From Roseovarius sp. W115 (GTDB lineage Bacteria > Pseudomonadota > Alphaproteobacteria > Rhodobacterales > Rhodobacteraceae): a stretch of 64,000 bases of DNA. Each line of letters opens with the position of its first letter. Within the stretch, counting starts at the first letter, position 1. Shown piece by piece: positions 1-9,402 of this stretch. The position numbers were made by a program, and so were the translations under genes. The stretch spans positions 186,001 through 250,000 of the forward strand of contig NZ_CP146606.1 of assembly GCF_032842945.2 (NCBI RefSeq), read 5' to 3'. A model generated the notes under the pieces. The model saw only the letters and a list, made by a program, of their open reading frames with translations, was not told the DNA's origin and ran no database searches.

Positions 1-137
1 CGGCGTGCCGATCAGAAAGTTGAAACTTTGCCAGCCCGAGAGACATAGCTCTGGCGTCATGGGCGCGGGCGGCTCTTCGGCTTTTGCAGCGTGCAATGCG
101 CTCAGGCCCAGAAGTGCTGAGCAGACAAGCACCCGGA

Positions 138-141
<4 letters not shown>
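1..141 (-). CDS. Secreted protein of unknown function, cut by window edge
   Basis: The reading frame starts at the ATG at 141 and runs off the left edge, so only about 47 residues are visible. The N-terminus ([21 protein letters not shown]) looks like a Sec signal peptide with an AxA-type cleavage site, so the product is probably periplasmic. The mature part begins [16 protein letters not shown] and is not recognised. Its start codon overlaps the ftsY stop codon (ATGA), so it is probably translationally coupled to ftsY as the next gene of the same operon. Confidence 0.6.
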
Positions 142-1724
<1,583 letters not shown>

Positions 1725-1850
1725 GCGCCACCCGGGTTTGTCGTCAATTCAGTTAACCCCCCTGCGCCCGGATGAAAAGAAGGCAATCGCAGAAGTTTGC
1801 AGGCGTCGTTGACGAAATGGAAACAATAAGCCCCTAGAAGGCCGCAAAAA

Positions 1851-3140
1851 TTGCAAACTCCCGCCTGCCCTGTTTGCTCAACTTCGCCGGGCGCAGCACG
1901 CCTGCGCTTTGTGGTTCAGCATGTTGGGGACTTCCCTTTGCTTCGGTTCGCGATTGTCACTCTTGCTCCAGCAATCTGTCTGATTGTGGCCGCCCTATCG
2001 GGTGGGATTTGGCCGTGGATTGCAGTGATTTACCTCACGGGCTTCATTTTTGTGATGGACCGACTGTTGCCAACCGACTCAGGCAACGTTGATCCCGGCT
2101 CAGAATTTCCTGCGACCGATCCCCTGTTGATCGCTCTTGCAACTCTGCATGTTGTGATCGCGATGCTGTGCATTGTCACCGTTGCCCCCTCGCCTGCCCT
2201 GTCTTTTGGTCAAAAGGCGCTTGTCGCTATTGGCGCGGGCTTGTTCTTTGGCCAAATCTCGCATCCGGCAGCGCATGAACTGATCCATCGCAAAAAGCGA
2301 TGGCTGCACAATCTTGGCCGCGTGATCTACACGTCGCTGTTGGTCGGCCACCATGCCAGCGCGCATTTGCGGGTCCATCATGTGCATGTCGGGCGCGAAG
2401 ATGATCCCAATAGCCCCCGCCCCGGAGAAGGATTTTATCGCTATGTTTTGCGTGCAAGCCAGCAGTCTTTTCTGGCGGGGTTAAGCGCCGAAACGCGCCT
2501 GCGCGGTGGGCGTGTAACTGTCTCACATCCTTACGTGCTTTATATAGGTGGCGGCCTTGGCCTTGCTGTGCTTTCAGCATGGATTGCTGGTGCGCCGGGC
2601 CTGTTAATGCTGCTGTTTCTCAGCCTCTATGCACAGCTTCAAATCCTGATGTCTGACTATGTGCAGCACTATGGGCTGCAACGGCAACTTCTCCCCGATG
2701 GTGCGCCCGAACCAGTGGGACCACAGCATTCCTGGAACGCGCCACACTGGTTTTCGGCCTCTCTGATGCTCAACGCGCCACGGCACTCCGACCACCATGT
2801 CAGTCCCGCACGCCCTTATCCCGCGTTGCAACTTGATCCCAAAATGATGCCCATGCTGCCCTATCCGGTGCCGCTGATGGCCGGGCTGGCGCTGTTTCCG
2901 CCACGCTGGCGCAAAATCATGGACCCCCGTTGTGGCCAATGGCGAGCAAGGCCTTGGACCACGCGTCCTGATGTGACGGCGGCGGATATTTCGCCTGAGG
3001 TGCTGGCTGCCGCGAAATCCGGTGGCATCCCGGGCACGCCTCTGCCAAACTCAGATCATGAAGTGGATGTGGATACTCCTATTCGCCAGCCTGCCAATGC
3101 AGGCGGCAAGCCAAAGCGCAATGAGCGCGGCGGAGTTTGA
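1851..3140 (+). CDS. alkB: Alkane 1-monooxygenase AlkB family
   Basis: Integral-membrane di-iron hydroxylase that oxidises medium-chain n-alkanes at the terminal carbon. The histidine boxes are clear: HELIHRKKRW, HLRVHHVHVGREDDP and the C-terminal NAPRHSDHHVSP, plus SDYVQHYGLQR and hydrophobic membrane spans. The frame opens at a TTG (1851) preceded by AGAAGG at good spacing. A GTG at 1911 is the alternative start, and AlkB homology begins near residue 18-30. The last 83 bp overlap the next gene in another frame, so the C-terminal tail may be an artefact or extension. No rubredoxin is seen beside it. The [2Fe-2S] ferredoxin at 7229 is unlinked. Confidence 0.88.
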   Translation: MQTPACPVCSTSPGAARLRFVVQHVGDFPLLRFAIVTLAPAICLIVAALSGGIWPWIAVIYLTGFIFVMDRLLPTDSGNVDPGSEFPATDPLLIALATLHVVIAMLCIVTVAPSPALSFGQKALVAIGAGLFFGQISHPAAHELIHRKKRWLHNLGRVIYTSLLVGHHASAHLRVHHVHVGREDDPNSPRPGEGFYRYVLRASQQSFLAGLSAETRLRGGRVTVSHPYVLYIGGGLGLAVLSAWIAGAPGLLMLLFLSLYAQLQILMSDYVQHYGLQRQLLPDGAPEPVGPQHSWNAPHWFSASLMLNAPRHSDHHVSPARPYPALQLDPKMMPMLPYPVPLMAGLALFPPRWRKIMDPRCGQWRARPWTTRPDVTAADISPEVLAAAKSGGIPGTPLPNSDHEVDVDTPIRQPANAGGKPKRNERGGV

Positions 3141-3456
3141 CGCCTATACGCGCGGCAAGACCTTTACTTTTGGCAGCCAGGGCGCGCCTTACGGAGCTGA
3201 GGAATATCTCGACAACCGCCGGGTGCGCTGGTCCTTTCTGGATGGGCGCTGTCAGGACGGTGAATGGTACGAAGAGGCCGGTCAGATTTGCTTTGTCTAC
3301 GAGCACAAGCGCGATGAGCCGCAATGCTGGCGGTTTGAGAAAGGCGCGGGTGGGATGCGGGCGCTCTTTGAGAATGTGCCGGGTCAAACCGAGCTTTACG
3401 AGATGGCGCAAAGCGATGAGCCACTGATGTGCCTTGGCCCCGAGATTGGGGTCTGA
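3058..3456 (+). CDS. Small secreted protein of unknown function
   Basis: The protein has 132 residues and starts at ATG 3058 with a signal peptide (MKWMWILLFASLPMQAAS). The mature domain has a conserved-looking core with WSFLDGRCQDGEWYEE, QICFVYEH and CWRFEK. This resembles roseobacter periplasmic proteins of unknown function, and I cannot name a family. It overlaps the alkB 3' end by 83 bp, which suggests co-transcription. A longer frame upstream (GTG 3022) is unlikely because it would hide the signal peptide. Confidence 0.7.
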   Translation: MKWMWILLFASLPMQAASQSAMSAAEFDAYTRGKTFTFGSQGAPYGAEEYLDNRRVRWSFLDGRCQDGEWYEEAGQICFVYEHKRDEPQCWRFEKGAGGMRALFENVPGQTELYEMAQSDEPLMCLGPEIGV

Positions 3457-3461
3457 GAAGG

Positions 3462-3527
3462 CGTTTTCTTGCAAGAAAACGGGCTGGAAAATACGTATTT
3501 TCCAAATCGGAATTTTCGAAAATTCCG
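3462..3527. repeat. Three tandem perfect 20-bp palindromes, 23-bp period
   Basis: Perfect 20-bp palindromes occupy 3462-3481 (CGTTTTCTTG arm), 3485-3504 (TGGAAAATAC arm) and 3508-3527 (CGGAATTTTC arm), separated by exactly 3 nt each. The arms differ in sequence, but the architecture is constant. The cluster sits between two converging genes, the secreted protein (+) and xseA (-), where bidirectional transcription termination would be expected. Confidence 0.9.
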
Positions 3528-3540
3528 TGCCCCCAAAGCT

Positions 3541-5037
3541 CTAAAACAAATTGCCTTGTTCCGGTGGTGGCGTCTTTGGTTTTGACGGTTTTTTCGCGGC
3601 ACTCGCAGGCGGCTTGTCATCCAAAGCCAGTTTCCCATCGGCGAATTCAATCTCCAGTGCCTTGGCCTGAACTGCCGCATCTTTGGTGGTGACCACCTCG
3701 CCATCGCCGCGCACCACCGCATAACCGCGTTTCAGTGTGGCCTTGTAGCCCAGCGTTTCCCGCAGCCTGTCTTGTGCTGACAGCGCCTCGCGCCAATCGC
3801 GCAACTGTCGTGTGCCCGCATCTGACAAGCGTGAAGACAGACGGTCAAAATCACGCTGCCGCTGGGTGATGTCACGACGCAGGGCATTGGTGTTGAGCCG
3901 TGCTGCGAGAGAAGTCAGCGAAGATCGGCGGTTTTGCACCCTCTCGCGCAGCAACCCGGGGCGCAAGGCACCCGCCTTTTCCGAAAGAGCCACGCGGCGC
4001 ATCTGAATCGTGCCGCGCAGCGCGTTGGGCAGCTTTTCTGACAGCGCATCCAGCCGCTGGCGCGGGCCTTCCACCAGCGCATCGGCGCGCGGCAAGGCGC
4101 GGCTGAGGTCGGTCAAGCGTTGCCGCCGCGCCGTGACCTGCCCCGACAGGGCCTGCAACAACCGCCCGCCTTGCGCGTCCAGCCAGCCCAGAAGGTCCAG
4201 CCGGACCGGCACGGCCAGTTCGGCCGCAGCGGTGGGGGTCGGCGCGCGGTGATCTGAGGCGTAGTCGATGAGCGTGGTGTCGGTTTCATGACCCACGGCA
4301 GAGATCAGGGGGATGTCCGAGGCCGCCGCCGCGCGGACCACGCTTTCCTCGTTGAAACCCCAAAGATCCTCGATGCTTCCCCCGCCGCGCGCCACGATGA
4401 TGAGGTCCGGCCGCGGCAGCGCACCGCCGGGGGTCATCGCGTTGAACCCTTCGATGGCCCGGGTCACTTCGGGCGCACATTTCTCGCCCTGCACGGCCAC
4501 CGGCCAGATCAGCACCTTGCGCGGAAAACGATCCCTCAACCGATGCAAAATGTCGCGAATAACTGCACCCGAGGGCGAGGTCACAACACCGATAACCTCA
4601 GGCAGGTAAGGCAAAGGCTTCTTGCGCTCAGGCGCGAAAAGGCCCTCGCCCGCCAACATCGCCCGGCGCTTTTCCAGCATGGCCATGAGCGCGCCGACGC
4701 CCGCGGGTTTGATGTCTTCGATCACGATCTGGTAGCGCGACTGGCCCGGGAAAGTGGTAAGCCGACCTGTGGCGACGACCTCCATGCCTTCTTCGGGCTG
4801 CACAGTCAGTCGGCCCGCCACGCCCTTCCAGATCACGCCGGCCAGAACCGCGCGATCATCCTTGAGGTCAAGATACAGGTGCCCTGAGCGCGGGCGGCTG
4901 ACCCGGCCGACTTCCCCCTTCACGCGGACATGAGAGAATTCGCCTTCAATCACGCGTTTGATCACGCCAGAAAGGTCAGACACCGAGAATTCCGGTGCGT
5001 TCTCGCCGGGGGATGGGTCGTCAATCAGGTCGGACAT
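3541..5037 (-). CDS. xseA: Exodeoxyribonuclease VII large subunit
   Basis: Large subunit of ExoVII, the bidirectional single-strand DNA exonuclease used in mismatch repair and end processing. The protein has 498 residues. The N-terminal OB fold (about 15-115) contains [16 protein letters not shown] and [11 protein letters not shown]. The catalytic domain has [30 protein letters not shown] and [15 protein letters not shown] long Arg/Leu-rich coiled-coil region follows, ending in GYAVVRGDG. The start ATG at 5037 is clear. It is divergent from purD with a 70-bp gap. The small subunit XseB is not in the window. Confidence 0.97.
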   Translation of the reverse strand: MSDLIDDPSPGENAPEFSVSDLSGVIKRVIEGEFSHVRVKGEVGRVSRPRSGHLYLDLKDDRAVLAGVIWKGVAGRLTVQPEEGMEVVATGRLTTFPGQSRYQIVIEDIKPAGVGALMAMLEKRRAMLAGEGLFAPERKKPLPYLPEVIGVVTSPSGAVIRDILHRLRDRFPRKVLIWPVAVQGEKCAPEVTRAIEGFNAMTPGGALPRPDLIIVARGGGSIEDLWGFNEESVVRAAAASDIPLISAVGHETDTTLIDYASDHRAPTPTAAAELAVPVRLDLLGWLDAQGGRLLQALSGQVTARRQRLTDLSRALPRADALVEGPRQRLDALSEKLPNALRGTIQMRRVALSEKAGALRPGLLRERVQNRRSSLTSLAARLNTNALRRDITQRQRDFDRLSSRLSDAGTRQLRDWREALSAQDRLRETLGYKATLKRGYAVVRGDGEVVTTKDAAVQAKALEIEFADGKLALDDKPPASAAKKPSKPKTPPPEQGNLF

Positions 5038-5107
5038 GGAGGATGCCTTGTGTTGCGCTCAAGGCCACCTTAGAACGCAGCCCACAGAAGGTGAAGCGGG
5101 GGAAGCC

Positions 5108-6370
5108 ATGAACATTCTCATTCTCGGTGGTGGCGGTCGTGAACATGCGCTGGCCTGGGCCGTGATGCAGAACCCCAAATGCGACAAGCTGATCGTGGCG
5201 CCGGGGAATGCCGGGATCGCGCAGATCGCTGAATGCGCAAAATTGGACATTGAGAGTGGCGCGGCTGTCGTGAGTTTTTGCGAAGCGGAGGCGATTGAGT
5301 TTGTCGTCGTGGGACCAGAAGCGCCATTGGCCGCAGGCGTCGGGGATCGGCTGCGCGAGGCTGGTTTATTGGTTTTTGGCCCGTCCAAAGCTGCGGCACA
5401 GCTGGAGGCGTCCAAGAGTTTCACCAAAGAGATTTGTGATGCTGCGAAAGCGCCGACGGCGGCTTATGGGCATTTCGCGGATGCCGCAGCGGCCAAGGCT
5501 TACGTCAGCGCACAGGGCGCGCCGATTGTGGTCAAGGCTGACGGGTTGGCTGCGGGCAAGGGCGTGATCATCGCTGAAACCGTGGCCGAGGCTCACACAG
5601 CGATTGATGACATGTTCGGCGGGGCCTTTGGCGGGGCCGGTGCCGAGGTCGTGATCGAAGAATTCATGGACGGCGAAGAGGCATCCTTCTTTGTGCTTTG
5701 CGATGGCGAGGACGCGCTTTCGATTGGCACCGCGCAGGACCATAAACGTGTGGGCGACGGCGACACAGGGCCGAACACCGGGGGCATGGGGGCCTACTCT
5801 CCTGCCCCTGTTTTGACAGATGCTGTGGCTGAAAAAGCGCTGGATGAGATCGTGCGCCCAACCCTGCGCGTTATGGCCGAACGCGGCATGCCTTATCAGG
5901 GGGTGCTTTATGCCGGGCTGATGATCAAGGATGGCCTGCCACGGTTGGTGGAATACAACGTGCGGTTTGGCGACCCGGAATGTCAGGTCCTGATGATGCG
6001 GCTGGGCGCGCAGGCGCTTGACCTGATGCAGGCGGCGGCGGAAGGGCGATTGTCGCAGGTGAAGGCAAACTGGGCCGATGATCACGCGCTCACCGTGGTG
6101 ATGGCGGCCAAGGGGTATCCGGGCGCTTATGAGAAAGGCAGCGCGATACGAGGACTGACAACGTGCAACGAAGACAGTTTCCACATGGTGTTTCATGCGG
6201 GAACCAGTGAGGCAGAAGGGCAGATCGTGGCCACTGGCGGGCGAGTTCTGAACGTCACCGCACGCGGCAGTTCCTTGCGCGAGGCGGCGGACCGGGCCTA
6301 CGGGATGGTAGACCAGATCGACTGGCCCGAGGGGTTTTGTCGGCGCGATATCGGATGGCGGGCGCTTTAA
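5108..6370 (+). CDS. purD: Phosphoribosylamine-glycine ligase
   Basis: ATP-dependent GAR synthetase, the second step of purine synthesis (PRA + glycine + ATP to GAR). The protein has 420 residues and starts at [17 protein letters not shown]. The frame is open 50 codons upstream, but those codons are antisense to xseA. ATP-grasp features are visible: [25 protein letters not shown], the signature [21 protein letters not shown] (split here as [10 protein letters not shown] and [11 protein letters not shown]), and RFGDPECQ. It is cytoplasmic, full length and monocistronic, with palindromes immediately after the stop that may serve as its terminator. Confidence 0.97.
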   Translation: MNILILGGGGREHALAWAVMQNPKCDKLIVAPGNAGIAQIAECAKLDIESGAAVVSFCEAEAIEFVVVGPEAPLAAGVGDRLREAGLLVFGPSKAAAQLEASKSFTKEICDAAKAPTAAYGHFADAAAAKAYVSAQGAPIVVKADGLAAGKGVIIAETVAEAHTAIDDMFGGAFGGAGAEVVIEEFMDGEEASFFVLCDGEDALSIGTAQDHKRVGDGDTGPNTGGMGAYSPAPVLTDAVAEKALDEIVRPTLRVMAERGMPYQGVLYAGLMIKDGLPRLVEYNVRFGDPECQVLMMRLGAQALDLMQAAAEGRLSQVKANWADDHALTVVMAAKGYPGAYEKGSAIRGLTTCNEDSFHMVFHAGTSEAEGQIVATGGRVLNVTARGSSLREAADRAYGMVDQIDWPEGFCRRDIGWRAL

Positions 6371-6372
6371 GC

Positions 6373-6420
6373 CCAAAAGCTTTTTGAAAGCTTTTGGCCA
6401 AGTCTTTTCAGAAAAGACTT
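6373..6420. repeat. Paired palindromes after purD
   Basis: Two adjacent inverted repeats lie 2 nt after the purD stop. The first, 6373-6397, has 11-nt arms (CCAAAAGCTTT) and a 3-nt loop. The second, 6400-6420, has 10-nt arms (AAGTCTTTTC) around a single centre base. They have the same style as the palindrome cluster at 3462-3527 and sit where a purD terminator is expected. Confidence 0.8.
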
Positions 6421-6434
6421 TGGAACGGGCTCAG

Positions 6435-6506
6435 CCCCTCGCGCTGTACTCTCTTGCGAGGGGTCAACCCCTCGCGCTCCCCGGGATATTTCAGGCAAGA
6501 AGAAAG
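6435..6506. repeat. Intergenic hairpin plus dispersed GGATATTT element
   Basis: A hairpin with arms CCCCTCGC (6435-6442) and GCGAGGGG (6456-6463) is followed by a second copy of CCCCTCGCGCT (6468-6478). Next comes GGATATTTCAGGCAAGAAGA plus AAG at 6484-6506. The last motif recurs almost identically at 39775-39797, inside the nnr split. It is a dispersed intergenic element, possibly involved in mRNA 3' ends. Confidence 0.7.
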
Positions 6507-6545
6507 ATCAGGGACAAGTGAGAGCTTTGTTGAGGCTGTCGGGGC

Positions 6546-7228
6546 CTAATAAGCGCCGATGTCTTGTGTTTCCAAACGGCCGTCGCTCAGCGTCACGGCT
6601 ATAATGCGAGACCAGTTCGCATCGGCAAGGATCATTTCCGGCGTTTCGCAACTACGGATACCGCCGGGGATGAAATCCCAGCCGATTTTGTGATTGGTCA
6701 GGCCCGGCCGCGTGGCAATCTCAGTGAGGGCGCCGTTTTTGAAACGCCAGATGCGCAGGGTTTTCGCGAGGTGAGGTCGGTCGATGTAAGCCACCTCCAT
6801 GTGGCCATCGCCATCCAGATCCGCGGCGCCAAGTGGCGCCAGCCAGCGAAAGCGCGTGCCGATATAAGGCGTCGCGGCGATCAGACCGCCGCCGTTGTAG
6901 AGGGCAAGCCTTGCACCTTTGGCCTTATGGCTTTCGACCACCATGGCCTCGCGCTTGCCGTCCTGATCAATGTCCACCAGCCGCGGTTTGATATCTTCAA
7001 AAACGCGGTCTTGGGGGAGCCGGATCGTGTATTTGGCGTGGCCAGGAATATATTTCAGAACCAGTGCGCCGAATTCAATTTCATCGCCCAGAACTGCATG
7101 AGGATAACGCGCCGTGGGCTCGGCGAACTTGGCCCATTCCAGCGGTTCGAATTCCCAGGGTTCAGCCGTCCAGCCACTGTTGGCCAGCACACAAAGCGCA
7201 GCCGCGACAAATGCGACCGCGCGGCGCA

Positions 7229-7229
<1 letters not shown>
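6546..7229 (-). CDS. Secreted FG-GAP/VCBS-type protein
   Basis: The protein has 227 residues, with a signal peptide (MRRAVAFVAAALCVLANSGWTA). Two calcium-binding FG-GAP-like loops are visible: VDIDQDGKREAMVV and ADLDGDGHMEVAYID. Proteins of this type form small beta-propeller-like folds in the periplasm or on the surface, and the specific role is unknown. I chose ATG 7229 over the TTG three bases upstream because the ATG overlaps the ferredoxin stop (ATGA), implying coupled translation with that gene. Confidence 0.8.
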
Positions 7230-7564
<335 letters not shown>

Positions 7565-7641
7565 TCACATCTGTTATTAGGGCTAAGTAGCGTCGCTGCA
7601 GCGCGCCTGCCAGTCCCAATTGCGACAGGATGTAAAAAGAG

Positions 7642-7674
7642 TTGCGACAAAACGCACATGTTCTATATTTGTTC
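7642..7674 (+). promoter_or_regulatory. Promoter with embedded LexA (SOS) box
   Basis: GTTC-TATATTT-GTTC at 7660-7674 is a perfect match to the alphaproteobacterial LexA operator GTTC-N7-GTTC. A promoter-like TTGCGA (7642-7647) and TATATT (7664-7669) are separated by 16 bp, so the operator covers the -10 hexamer. Transcription would start at about 7676-7677, right at the ATG of the next gene, which implies a leaderless or nearly leaderless mRNA. Confidence 0.7.
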
Positions 7675-7676
7675 TT

Positions 7677-8066
7677 ATGCATCTAACCCCTGCCCCACCG
7701 CCCAATACCTGGCCGCGCCCGCCTGCAGCGCTTGTGGCGGCGCGTTTGGCCGAGCCGGCCAATGGCGCACGGGTCTGTGTGGCGGGGCTTGTGATCCTGC
7801 GCCAGCGACCGGGCACCGCCAAAGGCGTGATCTTTCTGACGCTTGAAGATGAAACCGGTGTGGTGAATGTGGTGGTCTGGCGCGCGCTTTATGAGCGCTT
7901 TCGCCGGGCGGTGATTGCAGGACGTTTGTTGCGTGTCACCGGGCGGGTACAGCGGCAATCCGGTGTGGTACATGTGCTGGCCGAAGAGATCGAAGATATC
8001 TCGCCTCTGCTTGACACGCTCTTGGACACCGAGAGTGATCTTTCCCCGCGCGCTAAAACCGGGTAA
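7677..8066 (+). CDS. OB-fold protein resembling the C-terminus of DnaE2
   Basis: The protein has 129 residues from ATG 7677. Residues about 35-110 (GARVCVAGLVILRQRPGTAK, GVIFLTLEDETGVVNVVVW, GRLLRVTGRVQRQSGVVHVL) match the OB-fold tail of the error-prone polymerase DnaE2. No polymerase, PHP or thumb domain is present here, and there is no imuA or imuB next to it. With the SOS box directly in front, it is either a deletion scar of an imuA-imuB-dnaE2 cassette that kept promoter and 3' end, or a stand-alone SOS-induced nucleic-acid-binding protein. The frame is intact. A start further upstream (7620) would include the operator and is unlikely. Confidence 0.75.
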   Translation: MHLTPAPPPNTWPRPPAALVAARLAEPANGARVCVAGLVILRQRPGTAKGVIFLTLEDETGVVNVVVWRALYERFRRAVIAGRLLRVTGRVQRQSGVVHVLAEEIEDISPLLDTLLDTESDLSPRAKTG

Positions 8067-8102
8067 GATGCCTACAACAAACGCCTAAAAAGGCTCGAGC
8101 AG

Positions 8103-8626
8103 ATGTCTAAATCCTTTCTTCTTGCTGTCATGGCAAGCCTTGTGCTTGCAGGATGCGATGAAACTGTGGCTGGCGTTGGGGAACCTGAGCTGGTGCAGCG
8201 GCTTGAAACCGCGCCCCCGGAGCGCGCCCCGGAAGTTGCTGGGGAAAATCCATCAAGCCGGCTGTGATTGAGACCGTGACACAGCAAATTCTGCTGCAAC
8301 CGGCGGAAATTCTGGATGATGGCACGGTTGCGCGTCCTGCCATTTACAAAACCGAGACGCGACAGCAGATTGTACAAGAGCGCAAAGAGACCTGGTTTGA
8401 GACCCCCTGTGCTTCTGATCTGACACCCGAATTCACGGCATCTGTCCAGCGCGCGCTCAAAGCACGTGGGGTTTACCGCGGGCCAATCACATCCGTAATG
8501 GACGCCCGAACGCGCGCGGCGGTGCGCGCGTATCAAAAACCGCAGGGTCTTGAGTCCGGCATTCTTTCGCTTGCCGCCGCGCGTCAATTGGGTCTTGTCG
8601 CGGTCGAGGACAGTGACACAAGCTAA
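8103..8626 (+). pseudogene. Peptidoglycan-binding lipoprotein, frameshifted
   Basis: The frame from ATG 8103 encodes a lipoprotein signal (MSKSFLLAVMASLVLAGC) but stops at 8265-8267. The -1 frame continues through PGARPGSCWGKSIKPAVIET, then a region with RPAIYKTETRQQIVQERKE, and a C-terminal peptidoglycan-binding_1-type repeat (SVQRALKARGVYRGPITSVM, then TRAAVRAYQ). The shift maps to the C5 run at 8214-8218. One more C restores a continuous protein of about 175 residues. It is therefore a pseudogene, a sequencing error or, less likely, a frameshifting site. The intact protein would be anchored in a membrane and bind cell wall. Confidence 0.8.
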
Positions 8627-8673
8627 AGCGTTTCGCGAAACTCTGTGACTCAGGTTTGTCGCAAAAGCTTTAG
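8623..8673. repeat. 51-bp imperfect palindromic element (copy 1)
   Basis: The termini CTAAAGCGTTTCGCG and GTCGCAAAAGCTTTAG form an imperfect inverted repeat overlapping the end of the lipoprotein gene. A related element of the same length with the same outer sequence lies at 37164-37214. Confidence 0.65.
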
Positions 8674-8743
8674 ACCAAGGCCACCACGGTCCCGTTAACG
8701 GCTGGTTTACTACATTTCATCAGTATGGCCGCGCGAGGTGTCT

Positions 8744-9394
8744 ATGATCCATGCGCGTGCGCTGCTGTTAATTCTTTTGCTGATAACACCCGGTGTTCTT
8801 TGGGCGGGGGCCTGGCCGCGTGCGACAGGAGAAACTTTTCTAAGCTTTTCGATTGAGACCAATCCTGCTGTGCCCGAAGACAGCCCTGCTTCGCTATTTA
8901 TCGAACATGGCTTAAACCACAACCTGACCGTCGGCTTTGATGGCGGTGGCAGGCAAACCGACCTGACCAAAGCGATTGCATTCCTGCGTTGGCCTCTGAA
9001 AACCAACGCGAAAACTGCGGTCACCGCGATCGAAATAGGTGCAGGATTTGCCGATGGCAACCTTGCACTCCGGCCCGCCCTGTCCTGGGGGCGAGGGTTG
9101 AGCTTTGGAGAACGCTCCGGTTGGATCGCGGTCGACATGCGAGGCTTGATTTACGAACAGGCGACCGGGCTGCTGGAGACCGATTTCACCTTTGGTTTGA
9201 AACCAGGCCGCCGCAGCACCCTGATCCTGCAGCTGCAAAGCGGAGTGCCCAGCGATTCTGAACCTTACGCCCGTATCGCACCCTCTTTTGTTTACGAAAC
9301 AAAGCCCGGCCACCACCTAGAACTTGGGACCACAGCCGGGCTTTTGAACAGCGATGATTTCAGGATCAAGCTTGGGCTCTGGCTTCGGTTTTAG
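8744..9394 (+). CDS. Outer-membrane-like protein of unknown function
   Basis: The protein has 216 residues, with a signal peptide (MIHARALLLILLLITPGVLWAG). The mature part shows alternating hydrophobic/polar beta strands and ends in GLWLRF, a terminal aromatic typical of outer-membrane beta-barrels. No family is recognised with confidence. ATG 8744 has GAGG 5 nt upstream, while GTG 8738 would overlap that ribosome site. Confidence 0.65.
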   Translation: MIHARALLLILLLITPGVLWAGAWPRATGETFLSFSIETNPAVPEDSPASLFIEHGLNHNLTVGFDGGGRQTDLTKAIAFLRWPLKTNAKTAVTAIEIGAGFADGNLALRPALSWGRGLSFGERSGWIAVDMRGLIYEQATGLLETDFTFGLKPGRRSTLILQLQSGVPSDSEPYARIAPSFVYETKPGHHLELGTTAGLLNSDDFRIKLGLWLRF

Positions 9395-9402
9395 GCCATG
9401 TG

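Noticed and set aside
5366..6376. 336-residue minus-strand frame
   Set aside because: Antisense to purD, no family features.
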